A DNA stretch of 64,000 nt from Chromatiaceae bacterium. Lineage in GTDB: Bacteria > Pseudomonadota > Gammaproteobacteria > Chromatiales > Chromatiaceae. The stretch lies in assembly GCA_024235415.1 (NCBI GenBank), contig JACKML010000002.1, positions 310,001-374,000 of the forward strand, in the 5' to 3' direction. The position numbers and the translations under genes were made by a program. Positions 15,772 to 23,780 of this stretch are shown here, piece by piece (within the stretch, counting starts at the first letter, position 1; every line of letters begins with the position of its first letter). Below the pieces are notes generated by a model. That model did no database searches, was not told the origin of the DNA, and saw nothing but the letters and a program-made list of their open reading frames with translations.

Positions 15772-17133
15772 TTAGCCGACCAGCGTGTAACACGGTGTGT
15801 ACTCACCCTCCAGTTTCATCCGCCTCTGGCTCACGAAGCGCTGCAGCAGGTCATCCATCGCGGCCGCCATATCCGCCTCGGCACGGATCTCGAACGGGCC
15901 GTTCTCCTCCACTGCCCGTATCCCATGCTCCTTGACGTTGCCAGCCACGATGCCGGAAAAGACCCGGCGCAGGTTGGCCGCCAGCATATGAGGCGCCTGA
16001 TCACGGCGCAGCGTCAGGCCGGCCATTGCCTCGTGCGTCGGCATGAAGGGCTCCTGAAAGTCTTTTTCGATGCGTAGCTGCCAGTTGAAATAGAACGCAT
16101 CGCGGCCATCCTGCCGAAACGTCTTCACCCTGCTCATCGCCGCCTTCATCGCCTGCGCGACCGCCACCGGATCACCGATGATGATCTCGTACAGGCCCTG
16201 CGCATCCGGCCCCAGGGTGCTGCCGACATAGGCGTCGACTGCCTCGAAATAATCGGCGCTTTCGACCGGACCGGTCAGCACCACCGGGAACGGATGTCCG
16301 GCGTTGTCCGGGTGCATCAGGATTCCGAGCAGGTAAAGCAGTTCCTCCGTGGTACCGACACCACCGGGGAAGATCACCACACCGTGGCCGATGCGCACGA
16401 ATGCCTCCAGGCGCTTCTCGATATCCGGCAGGATCACCAGCTCGTTGACGATCGGGTTGGGCGGCTCCGAGGCAATGATGCCCGGCTCGGTCAACCCGAG
16501 GTAACGCCCGCCGGCGATACGCTGCTTGGCGTGCCCGATCGTCGCGCCCTTCATCGGTCCCTTCATCGCGCCCGGCCCGCAACCGGTGCACACATCCAGC
16601 CCGCGCAACCCAAACTGGTAACCGACTTCCTTGGTGTAGTCGTACTCCTCACGGCCGATCGAGTGTCCGCCCCAACACACCACGATGTTCGGGTCCACGC
16701 TCGGGCGCAGCACCCGTGCATTGCGCAGGATATGGAACACCGCCGAGGTCATGTGTTCGCTCTTCGACAGGTCGAGCGTCGGATCGCCCTGGATCTCGTT
16801 GTGCGTGTAGATGATGTCGCGCAGCACCGCGAACAGATGCTCGCGGATGCCCTGGATCATCTTGCCGTCGACAAAGGCCGCAGCCGGGGCGTTTTCCAGG
16901 CGCAGCTTGATGCCCTGGTTGCGCTGCATCAGGTTGATCCCGAAATCGCGGTAGGTGTTGAAGATCTCGCGTGCGTCGTCAGTGTGGCTTCCGCTGTTGA
17001 GTACCGCCAGCGCGCAGCTGCGAAACAGACGGTAAAGCCCGCGCGCACTGGTGTCGAGCAGGGTGCGCACCTCCATCTGTGACAAGACCTCGAGGCTGCC
17101 CTCCGGACTGACCGAGGCGCTTATTCTCTGCAT
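15772..17133 (-). CDS. ppnN: PpnN/YgdH-type nucleotide 5'-monophosphate nucleosidase (LOG family)
   Basis: This 453-residue protein matches the length of E. coli PpnN (454). It starts at MQRISASVSPEGSLEVLSQM, with GGGGAGAAG just before the ATG. The lysine-decarboxylase-like/LOG domain contains GCGPGAMKGPMKGA and IFPGGVGTTEELLYLLG, the PGGxGTxxE signature. PpnN hydrolyses purine nucleoside monophosphates to base plus ribose-5-phosphate and is activated by (p)ppGpp. The N-terminal and C-terminal extensions expected for the long form are both present. The divergent RRM gene starts about 160 bases away. Confidence 0.9.
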   Translation of the reverse strand: MQRISASVSPEGSLEVLSQMEVRTLLDTSARGLYRLFRSCALAVLNSGSHTDDAREIFNTYRDFGINLMQRNQGIKLRLENAPAAAFVDGKMIQGIREHLFAVLRDIIYTHNEIQGDPTLDLSKSEHMTSAVFHILRNARVLRPSVDPNIVVCWGGHSIGREEYDYTKEVGYQFGLRGLDVCTGCGPGAMKGPMKGATIGHAKQRIAGGRYLGLTEPGIIASEPPNPIVNELVILPDIEKRLEAFVRIGHGVVIFPGGVGTTEELLYLLGILMHPDNAGHPFPVVLTGPVESADYFEAVDAYVGSTLGPDAQGLYEIIIGDPVAVAQAMKAAMSRVKTFRQDGRDAFYFNWQLRIEKDFQEPFMPTHEAMAGLTLRRDQAPHMLAANLRRVFSGIVAGNVKEHGIRAVEENGPFEIRAEADMAAAMDDLLQRFVSQRRMKLEGEYTPCYTLVG

Positions 17134-17294
17134 TTCTTCTCCCCTGCTGAACGTCGATGACCGGCCGGCAGGGTAACCGAAAATGCCGACCCATCGTCTA
17201 CATCGGCAGCGCGGGCACAGTCTGATGCTCAAACCACAACAACGGGGCGAAGACGTTGTATATTGGCTGCGCTGCACAATGACCCGGTGACCCC

Positions 17295-17567
17295 ATGAAG
17301 CTGCTGATCCGCAATCTCGCCCGTACGACAACCGAACCCGAGGTCCGGGAAATGTTCGAGGCCTTTGGTGCCGTCCAGTCTTGCTCGCTGGTCATCGACA
17401 AGGCCTCCGGCCGCTCAAAGGGTTTCGGTTTCGTCGAGATGCCCAAGGCCGGCGAGGCAAAGGCAGCGATGAAAATGCTCAATGGCAAAGATGTCGCGGG
17501 CAGCCGGATCCGGGTCAAGAAGGCGGAAACGACACCGCACGCGGAACCCGACATTGGCGACCGATAG
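17295..17567 (+). CDS. Small RNA-recognition-motif (RRM) protein
   Basis: This 90-residue protein is a single RRM domain. RNP2 is KLLIRNLA at the N-terminus and RNP1 is SKGFGFVEM at about residues 38-46. It ends with a short basic/acidic tail. Bacterial proteins of this type resemble cyanobacterial cold-shock RNA-binding proteins and are assumed to bind single-stranded RNA. Its 3' end overlaps the start of the next gene by 14 bases, suggesting co-expression. Confidence 0.9.
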   Translation: MKLLIRNLARTTTEPEVREMFEAFGAVQSCSLVIDKASGRSKGFGFVEMPKAGEAKAAMKMLNGKDVAGSRIRVKKAETTPHAEPDIGDR

Positions 17568-17832
17568 CGGTAGCGGCTATGGCCGCAAAGACCCGCTGCA
17601 TGGTGTGACATTGCAGAACATGCTCGACCGCCTGGTTGAACGCTATGGTTGGGATGAACTCGGCCGGCGAGTCCGCATCAAGTGTTTCAGCAGCGACCCG
17701 AGCACCAACTCCTGCCTCAAGTTCCTGCGCAAGACGCCCTGGGCACGGCAAAAGGTGGAGGAACTCTACCTGCAGACGCACTGGCCGGCAGTCAACGTCT
17801 GGCGCAAAACACCGCAGCAGCGCAGCGACTAG
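17554..17832 (+). CDS. VF530 family (DUF2132) DNA-binding protein
   Basis: This is a 92-residue protein when started from the TTG at 17554; an ATG at 17482 in the same frame lies deep inside the RRM gene. The core DPLHGVTLQNMLDRLVERYG, then WDELGRRVRIKCF, SLKFLRKTPWARQKVEELY-like sequence (here SCLKFLRKTPWARQKVEE) is characteristic of VF530, a small helical protein whose structure was solved from Vibrio fischeri and proposed to bind DNA. Its cellular role is unknown. The overlap with the RRM gene suggests coupled translation. Confidence 0.85.
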   Translation: MATDSGSGYGRKDPLHGVTLQNMLDRLVERYGWDELGRRVRIKCFSSDPSTNSCLKFLRKTPWARQKVEELYLQTHWPAVNVWRKTPQQRSD

Positions 17833-17871
17833 CGAACGAACCCGACCTGACCGGCGCATACCGAGCTGATG

Positions 17872-18036
17872 TCAGCAACAGCCGGAGCCGCCCACCTCGC
17901 CAGCATGTTTCGTATCAAAGGGCATTGCAGTACCGCAGCCTTCAAAGATCCCGTAGTGGGTGCCCATGTCGCCGAGGAAATCGAAATGCGGAGACAAGCG
18001 TGTCTCCTCGAGCGAGGCGTACGCATGCCTCGACAT
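17872..18036 (-). CDS. Unrecognised 54-residue protein with Gly-Gly-Ser-Gly-Cys-Cys tail
   Basis: A small frame directly after sufE on the same strand: the sufE TGA, 12 bases, then ATG at 18036. Residues include MSRHAYASLEETRLSPHFDF near the start, MGTHYGIFEGCG in the middle and a C-terminal GEVGGSGCC. It has four His (4, 17, 27, 44), three Cys (34, 53, 54) and several aromatics, suggesting a metal or cluster ligand set. Codon choice looks coding, with mostly G or C in third positions. It has no clear Shine-Dalgarno, so expression may depend on sufE translation; it is also in frame with sufE. I know no family that matches. The position makes an Fe-S or sulfur-transfer role possible, which is inference only. 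Confidence 0.5.
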   Translation of the reverse strand: MSRHAYASLEETRLSPHFDFLGDMGTHYGIFEGCGTAMPFDTKHAGEVGGSGCC

Positions 18037-18048
18037 GCCAGGCGGGTG

Positions 18049-18468
18049 TCAGCGGTGCGCGAAGGCCCTTGCCTGTGACTTCATCAGTTCGACGATCGCG
18101 TAGATGCCGAAATGCCGGTTCGGACTCAGGTTCTCGGCCAGCCTGATGCGGTCGAACAGGGCGTCGATATCAAGCGCCTCGATCTCCTGTGCCGTGTGTC
18201 CCGACAACAGTTCGACCAGTACCGCGAGCACACCCTTGATGATCGCTGTATCGCAATCACCGACATAGCGTATCCGGCCCTGCCCCTGCGGGTCGGCGAG
18301 CGGCGCGACCCAGACCTTGCTGATGCACCCCTGGACGCGGTTTTCTTCGGTGCGAAGACCTTCATCGAGCGGCGGCAGCGACTCGCCGAGCTCGACCAGG
18401 TACGCATACCGCGCGTCCCAGTCATCCAGGAACTCGAAGTTCTCGACGAACTCGTCTGCCGTCAACAT
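18049..18468 (-). CDS. sufE: SufE cysteine desulfuration protein
   Basis: This 139-residue protein is normal SufE length. The persulfide-accepting cysteine is Cys48 in NRVQGCISKVWV. SufE takes sulfur from the SufS persulfide and passes it to SufB. It starts at MLTADEFVENFEFL; a few upstream codons in frame lie in the preceding gene. It follows the A-type carrier by 7 bases in the suf operon. Its partner SufS is not encoded in this window. Confidence 0.93.
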   Translation of the reverse strand: MLTADEFVENFEFLDDWDARYAYLVELGESLPPLDEGLRTEENRVQGCISKVWVAPLADPQGQGRIRYVGDCDTAIIKGVLAVLVELLSGHTAQEIEALDIDALFDRIRLAENLSPNRHFGIYAIVELMKSQARAFAHR

Positions 18469-18475
18469 GACTGCC

Positions 18476-18802
18476 TCACACGCTGAATGACTCGCCACAG
18501 CCACAGGTTTCCTTGATATTGGGATTGCGGAACTCGAACCCCTCGTTCAAGAGATTGGTCCTGACGAAGTCGACCACCATGCCATCGAGATTCGGCAGCG
18601 ACTTGTCATCCACCACCAGTTTCACGCCGTGACTCTCGAACACATGATCACCGGCATCGATCGAATCGGCGAAGTCGACCACATAGGCAAAGCCGGTGCA
18701 GCCGCTCTTCTTCGTACGGATGCGCAGACCTTCGCCCGTGCCCCGTTTCGCCAGCTGTCCCGCCACGTGGCGCGCAGCGGCTTCCGTCAATTGAATCGCC
18801 AT
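18476..18802 (-). CDS. A-type Fe-S carrier (IscA/SufA/ErpA family)
   Basis: This 108-residue protein has the three conserved cysteines of the family: one in KKSGCTGFAYVVDF and the pair in KETCGCGESFSV. It starts at MAIQLTEAAARHVA, with AGGAG 9 bases upstream. The location in a suf cluster favours SufA function, delivering Fe-S clusters to target proteins, but IscA, SufA and ErpA cannot be told apart reliably by eye. Confidence 0.9.
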   Translation of the reverse strand: MAIQLTEAAARHVAGQLAKRGTGEGLRIRTKKSGCTGFAYVVDFADSIDAGDHVFESHGVKLVVDDKSLPNLDGMVVDFVRTNLLNEGFEFRNPNIKETCGCGESFSV

Positions 18803-18835
18803 TACGCTGTACTCCTTAAACACTTCATCGGCCAT

Positions 18836-18870
18836 CCCCTGTCCCCCAGGGAGAGGGTTGGAGAGGGATT
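18836..18870. repeat. GGGAGAGGG-type intergenic repeat
   Basis: An imperfect hairpin, CCCCTGTCCCCCAGGGAGAG followed by GGTTGGAGAGGG, lies between the DUF59 gene and the A-type carrier gene. It belongs to a widespread class of short intergenic repeats in proteobacteria. A related perfect hairpin is at 63396-63419. Here it is inside an operon, so it could affect mRNA processing or differential expression. Confidence 0.5.
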
Positions 18871-18905
18871 ACCCCACTTGAGACTCAGGACAGCGGCGGC
18901 AGAAC

Positions 18906-19268
18906 TCACATCATCCCCAGTTCGAGTTGTGCCGCCTCGCTCATCCGGTCCTTGGTCCAGGGCGGGTCCCATACCAGATCGACCTTGCAGTGATCGACGC
19001 CGTCAACCGTTTCGACCGCACGTTCCACCAGGCCCGGCAAGGTGCCGGCGACCGGACATCCCGGTGCTGTCAGCGTCATCTTGATCGCGATATCCGCATC
19101 ACCGACCGCGTCGATCGCATAGATCAGGCCGAGGTCGTAGACATTGGTCGGGATCTCCGGATCGAAAACCGTGCGCAAGGCGGCGATGATGCCATCAAGG
19201 CGCTGATCCTCTGTTGCCTCGTTCACCTTGCTGCTCCCTTCAAACCAGTTGCGTAACCAGGCGGACAT
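18906..19268 (-). CDS. SUF-associated DUF59/MIP18-family protein
   Basis: This 120-residue protein is built around a DUF59 domain (DPEIPTNVYDLGLIYAI, then TAPGCPVAGTLPGLVE and DLVWDPPWTKDRMSEAA). The conserved Cys of the MIP18 family is in APGCP. Proteins like this are encoded in many suf operons and assist Fe-S cluster maturation (SufT-like). ATG at 19268 has GGAGGT 5 bases upstream; a GTG one codon earlier is possible. It lies 17 bases after sufD, in the place where sufS is often found. Confidence 0.9.
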   Translation of the reverse strand: MSAWLRNWFEGSSKVNEATEDQRLDGIIAALRTVFDPEIPTNVYDLGLIYAIDAVGDADIAIKMTLTAPGCPVAGTLPGLVERAVETVDGVDHCKVDLVWDPPWTKDRMSEAAQLELGMM

Positions 19269-19285
19269 CACCTACCTCCACGTGT

Positions 19286-20617
19286 TCAGGCCGACTCCAG
19301 CAGACGCGCCGCCAGCAGCTTGCCAGCCCGCGCCCGCAGCGCCGGATTTGCCATCCCGTCGAACACCTCCTGTGCAAAACCCTGGCACAACAGCTGTTTC
19401 GCCTGATGCTCGGGAATACCACGGGAGCGAAGGTAGAACAGCATGTCAGGATCGAGCTCACCCACGGTCGTGCCGTGACTGCACTTGACGTCATCGGCAT
19501 AGATCTCAAGCTGTGGCTTGGTATCCACCTCGGCAGAGCGGGCCAACATCAGGTTGCGGTTCGACAACACCGCATCGGTCTTCTGCGCATCGCGCGACAC
19601 CACGATATGGCCATCGAAAACCACGCGGCCGCTGCCATCGAGGATGCCCTTGAAGGTCTCGCGGCTGGTGCAGTTCGGTACTTCGTGCCGTACGACAAGG
19701 TGCACGTCGTTGAACTGCCGGTCACCTGCCAGCATCAGGCCATCGAGTTGTGCCGTCGCACCCTCGCCGCCAAACGTCACACGCACGTCGTTGCGCGACC
19801 AGGCACCACCAAGCGCAGCCAGCGTCAGCTGATAGCGGCTACGCGCACCAAGGCGTACCTGCAGGTCGCTCAGGTGCTGTGCATGGACGCTCTCCTCCTG
19901 CATCCGCTGGTGCAGCAGCTCGCTGTCGCTGCCCAACGACACCTCGATCAGCGCATTCGTGAAATAGGTCCCGTCACCGAGACCGCAATAGCGTTCGATG
20001 ACCTCGGCACGCGCACCGTCTTCGAGCACGATCAGGTGACGCGGGTGACAGATCCCCGGCTGCTCGAGCCCGACCGACACGTGCAGGATCTCGATCGGGC
20101 CATCCAGGCGCGCTCCCGCCGCCAGGTGAATCAATGCGCCGTCCGACATCAGCGCGCTGTTGAGGGCCGCGAACACGTGATTGTGCTCGGCGATCGCATC
20201 CAGTTGCTGCCTGAGCGCAGCTGGCACCTCACCGAGACCACCGGCCAGACTGCTGAGGACGACACCGCTCGTTGCTTTCGCCATTGAACACAGACCGGAC
20301 GCCAGATAGCCGTTGACGAAAACCAGGCGGATGGCAGGCGGTTCAGCCAGCATCAGGTCCTCGATATCCGACAGCTGCAGCGCATCGAAAGGCCCCTCGA
20401 CGATCGGCTGGTATTCGGCCTGGTCGAGGAAACCGAGTGGCGTATAGCGCCAGGCCTCCTGTTTGCGGTCCGGCCGCGCCATCGCCGCGACGCCCGCCGT
20501 GCCACGCTGCCTGGTCACTGACTGCCAGTCAGTATCCGGCATCCCCGTCGCCATGCGTTTCTGGCCCAGGTGCAGGATCCCCTGCAGGTCGTGCTGAGTC
20601 TGCGTATCGCTGTTCAT
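19286..20617 (-). CDS. sufD: SufD, Fe-S scaffold complex subunit
   Basis: This 443-residue protein shows the SufD/SufB beta-helix core (RLDGPIEILHVSVGL, VIERYCGLGDGTYF) and the conserved C-terminal region KCSHGTTVGELDPDMLFYLR, followed by helical FAQEVFDGM. SufD joins SufB and two SufC subunits to build Fe-S clusters. It begins within the end of sufC (4-base ATGA overlap), as expected for tight coupling. Confidence 0.93.
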   Translation of the reverse strand: MNSDTQTQHDLQGILHLGQKRMATGMPDTDWQSVTRQRGTAGVAAMARPDRKQEAWRYTPLGFLDQAEYQPIVEGPFDALQLSDIEDLMLAEPPAIRLVFVNGYLASGLCSMAKATSGVVLSSLAGGLGEVPAALRQQLDAIAEHNHVFAALNSALMSDGALIHLAAGARLDGPIEILHVSVGLEQPGICHPRHLIVLEDGARAEVIERYCGLGDGTYFTNALIEVSLGSDSELLHQRMQEESVHAQHLSDLQVRLGARSRYQLTLAALGGAWSRNDVRVTFGGEGATAQLDGLMLAGDRQFNDVHLVVRHEVPNCTSRETFKGILDGSGRVVFDGHIVVSRDAQKTDAVLSNRNLMLARSAEVDTKPQLEIYADDVKCSHGTTVGELDPDMLFYLRSRGIPEHQAKQLLCQGFAQEVFDGMANPALRARAGKLLAARLLESA

Positions 20618-21372
20618 GCGGCTTCATCCTGGCCGGACAACCAGCCGTAGCCCTTGGCCTCCAGCTCCTTCGCCAGGCCCTTGTCGCCGGAGCGCACGAT
20701 CTTCCCACCGGCCAGCACGTGCACGAAGTCCGGCTGGATGTAATCGAGCAGACGTTGGTAATGCGTCACCAGGATCACCGAACGATCCGGACTGCGTAGC
20801 GCATTGACGCCGTCCGACACCGTTTTCAGGGCGTCGATATCGAGCCCGGAATCCGTCTCGTCAAGGATCGCCAGTTTGGGTTCGAGCAGCGCCATCTGCA
20901 GGATTTCGTTGCGCTTTTTCTCGCCGCCGGAGAAACCCGCGTTGACCGGGCGCTTGAGCAGTTCCGGCTGCATCGACACCATCGCCAGCTTCTCACGGAT
21001 CAGCTTCAGGAACGCCACCGAGTCGAGCTCCGGCTCACCGCGTGCCTTGCGCTGTGCGTTCAACGCCTCCTTGAGAAAATGCGTGTTGTTCACGCCCGGC
21101 AGTTCGACCGGGTACTGAAACGCCAGAAAGATGCCCCGGCTGGCACGCTCCTCCGGCGCCAGTTCTATCAGGCTCTCACCGTTGAACAGCACCTCACCGG
21201 CAGTCACGGCATAACCGTCGCGCCCCGCCAGGATGTGCGCCAGGGTGCTCTTGCCGGAGCCGTTCGGCCCCATGATCGCGTGCACCTCGCCGGCGCCGAC
21301 CTGCAGGTCGAGTCCCTTGAGGATCTCTTTACCCTCGACCTCGGCTTTCAGATTCTTGATAGACAGCATCAT
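20614..21372 (-). CDS. sufC: SufC, Fe-S assembly ATPase
   Basis: This 252-residue ABC-type ATPase has Walker A GPNGSGKST, signature FSGGEKKRNEILQM (the SufC-specific form) and Walker B LAILDETDSGLDIDAL. It drives conformational change in the SufBCD scaffold. There are two adjacent ATGs (21372 and 21369); GGAG lies 8 bases before the first. The upstream sufB stop is 31 bases away. Confidence 0.95.
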   Translation of the reverse strand: MMLSIKNLKAEVEGKEILKGLDLQVGAGEVHAIMGPNGSGKSTLAHILAGRDGYAVTAGEVLFNGESLIELAPEERASRGIFLAFQYPVELPGVNNTHFLKEALNAQRKARGEPELDSVAFLKLIREKLAMVSMQPELLKRPVNAGFSGGEKKRNEILQMALLEPKLAILDETDSGLDIDALKTVSDGVNALRSPDRSVILVTHYQRLLDYIQPDFVHVLAGGKIVRSGDKGLAKELEAKGYGWLSGQDEAA

Positions 21373-21403
21373 TTGATCTCTCCTGGCATATCGCCTGTGC
21401 GCC

Positions 21404-22849
21404 TCAACCGACCGCTCCTTCCAGACTGATCGCGAGCAGCTTTTGTGCTTCAACGGCGAACTCCATCGGGAGTTCGTTGAATATCTCCTTGCAGAAACCG
21501 TTCACGATCAGTGACACGGCGTCCTCCTCGGACAGGCCGCGGCTGCGGCAGTAGAACAGCTGGTCGTCGCCGATCTTCGAGGTCGTCGCCTCGTGCTCGA
21601 CCTTGGCGGTCGGGTTCTTCACCTCGATGTAGGGGAAGGTGTGGGCGGCACAGCGGTCGCCGATCAGCAGCGAGTCGCACTGCGTATGGTTGCGCGCGTT
21701 CTCCGCCCGCTGCGCCATGCGCACCAGTCCGCGGTATGCCTGCTGGCCGTCTCCCGCAGAGATGCCCTTGGACACGATCGTGCTGCGGGTATTGCGCCCG
21801 AGGTGGATCATCTTGGTCCCGGTATCCGCCTGCTGGTGACCCTTGGTCACCGCGACCGAATAGAACTCACCGACCGAATCGTCGCCACGCAACAGGCAGC
21901 TCGGGTACTTCCACGTGATCGCCGAACCTGTCTCGACCTGGGTCCACGAAATCTTCGAGCGCGCACCCCGGCAGTCGCCACGCTTGGTCACGAAATTGTA
22001 GATACCGCCCTTGCCCTGCGCATCGCCGGGATACCAGTTCTGCACCGTCGAATACTTGATCTGCGCGTCCTGCATCGCGACCAGCTCGACCACCGCCGCG
22101 TGCAGCTGGTTCTCGTCGCGCTGCGGCGCGGTGCAACCCTCCAGGTAGCTGACGTGGCTGCCCTCCTCGGCGACGATCAGGGTACGCTCGAACTGCCCGG
22201 TGTTCTGTGCATTGATACGGAAATAGGTCGACAGCTCCATCGGGCAACGCACGCCCTTGGGGATGTACACGAAGGTGCCGTCGGTAAACACCGCGGCATT
22301 CAGCGCCGCGTAGAAGTTGTCCGTGTGCGGGACCACCGAACCGAGATACTCGCGCAACAACGCCGGATGCTCGCGCGCCGCCTCAGAGATCGAGCAGAAG
22401 ATCACCCCGGCGTCGGCCAGGTTCTTGCGGAAGGTTGTCGCCACCGAGACACTGTCGAACACCGCATCCACGGCGACACCAGACAGCGCCTTCTGCTCCT
22501 CCAGCGGGATGCCGAGTTTCTCGTAGGTGCGCAACAACTCCGGATCCACCTGGTCGAGGCTCTCGAGGACCGGTTTCTTTTTCGGCGCCGCGAAATACGA
22601 GATCGTCTGGAAGTCGATCTGCGGATGATGCACCGACGACCATTCCGGCGGCGTCATACCCAGCCAGTGCCGAAACGCCTTCAGGCGGTATTCGAGCACC
22701 CACTCGGGTTCCTGTTTACGCTGCGAGATGAAGCGGATGACATCTTCGTCGAGGCCCGGCGCGATGACGTCGGTCTCGATGTCGGTCACGAAGCCGTGCT
22801 CGTAGCCGCGTTCGACCAGTGCGTCTACCTGTTTTGTTGTCGAGCTCAT
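21404..22849 (-). CDS. sufB: SufB, Fe-S scaffold protein
   Basis: This 481-residue protein is full-length SufB. Recognisable parts are the N-terminal GYEHGFVTDIE region, YIPKGVRCPMELSTYFRIN, the beta-helix region with KRGDCRGARSKISWTQVETG, and the C-terminal KVEHEATTSKIGDDQLFYCR. SufB accepts sulfur from SufE and assembles clusters with SufC and SufD. It is the first gene of the operon. No Rrf2-type regulator (IscR or SufR) precedes it, which is less common for suf operons. Confidence 0.95.
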   Translation of the reverse strand: MSSTTKQVDALVERGYEHGFVTDIETDVIAPGLDEDVIRFISQRKQEPEWVLEYRLKAFRHWLGMTPPEWSSVHHPQIDFQTISYFAAPKKKPVLESLDQVDPELLRTYEKLGIPLEEQKALSGVAVDAVFDSVSVATTFRKNLADAGVIFCSISEAAREHPALLREYLGSVVPHTDNFYAALNAAVFTDGTFVYIPKGVRCPMELSTYFRINAQNTGQFERTLIVAEEGSHVSYLEGCTAPQRDENQLHAAVVELVAMQDAQIKYSTVQNWYPGDAQGKGGIYNFVTKRGDCRGARSKISWTQVETGSAITWKYPSCLLRGDDSVGEFYSVAVTKGHQQADTGTKMIHLGRNTRSTIVSKGISAGDGQQAYRGLVRMAQRAENARNHTQCDSLLIGDRCAAHTFPYIEVKNPTAKVEHEATTSKIGDDQLFYCRSRGLSEEDAVSLIVNGFCKEIFNELPMEFAVEAQKLLAISLEGAVG

Positions 22850-22882
22850 GGTCTATTCAATTCCCTAGTCATTTGCTCGGGT

Positions 22883-22910
22883 ATTGTGGGCGCACCCCAG
22901 CGAATTTCAA
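22883..22910 (-). promoter_or_regulatory. Candidate promoter of the suf operon
   Basis: On the minus strand, TTGAAA (22910-22905) and CACAAT (22888-22883) are separated by 16 bases, matching 5/6 and 4/6 of the sigma-70 boxes. With one more base upstream the first box reads CTTGAAA, so a sigma-32-like reading with CCCACAATA is also possible. It lies about 35-60 bases upstream of the sufB ATG. No IscR site was recognised. Confidence 0.45.
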
Positions 22911-23039
22911 GTTGCCAAACGTAAGGTTTAACGGATTGCCCCGGCTCTGAGACACAGCGGAGAATCATTCGCATCTGGCAGCCGGCATCCTTCGTGGACA
23001 GGCGCGCCGTTGCGCCTGCACATGGCGGCGTACACTTGC

Positions 23040-23780
23040 ATGGACAACACACTTCACCGCATGGTCAAACCCGTGAATCGCGCCGACCGATCACCCGATG
23101 CCGACGATGACCTGCTGCAGGTGACCGGCCTGAGCAGGTACTTCACTGCCGGTGGCCACCGGCAAGCGGTGTTCGACGATCTGAACCTGGTCGCCCGACG
23201 CGGGCAGGTGGTCGCGCTGCTCGGTGCCAGCGGCAGCGGCAAGACCACCCTGCTGAACCTGATCAGCGGCATCGACACCCCGGATTCCGGCAGCGTCCAC
23301 ATCGACGGCATCGACGTACACGCGGTCGGGGAGCCCGGGCGCACACTGCTGCGCCGTCGCGATATCGGTTTCGTATTTCAGTTCTTCAATCTGATCCCGA
23401 CGCTGACCGTGGGCGAGAACATCGCGTTGCCTTTGGAACTGATCGGCAGCGATGCGCGGCAGGTGCAGCTGCGGGTGCAACAGTTGCTCGGTCAGGTGGG
23501 TCTTCCGGATGTGGCAAACCGTTTTCCGGAGACACTCTCGGGCGGCGAGCAGCAGCGCATTGCGGTCGCCAGGGCCCTCGCCCACCGGCCGAAGCTCCTG
23601 CTCGCCGATGAGCCGACCGGCAACCTCGACGAGGAAACCGGGCGGCAGGTATTTGGCCTGCTCCGTGACATGGCAAGGCAACACCACACCACGCTGCTGG
23701 TGGTCACCCACAGCCAGCAGGTGGCGGCAGCGGCCGACCGCGTGCTGACCCTGCGTCAAGGCGGGATTCACACCGCGTGA
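23040..23780 (+). CDS. ABC transporter ATP-binding protein (LolD/MacB type)
   Basis: This protein is about 246 residues from the ATG at 23040; starts at 23010 and 23061 are also in frame and none has a clear ribosome site. Walker A is GASGSGKTT, the signature is LSGGEQQRIAVARAL and Walker B is LLLADEPTGNLDEETG, with switch VTHSQQ. This subgroup pairs with FtsX-type permeases that move lipoproteins, lipids or peptides across or out of the membrane. The stop overlaps the permease start (GTGA), so the two form one unit. Confidence 0.9.
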   Translation: MDNTLHRMVKPVNRADRSPDADDDLLQVTGLSRYFTAGGHRQAVFDDLNLVARRGQVVALLGASGSGKTTLLNLISGIDTPDSGSVHIDGIDVHAVGEPGRTLLRRRDIGFVFQFFNLIPTLTVGENIALPLELIGSDARQVQLRVQQLLGQVGLPDVANRFPETLSGGEQQRIAVARALAHRPKLLLADEPTGNLDEETGRQVFGLLRDMARQHHTTLLVVTHSQQVAAAADRVLTLRQGGIHTA

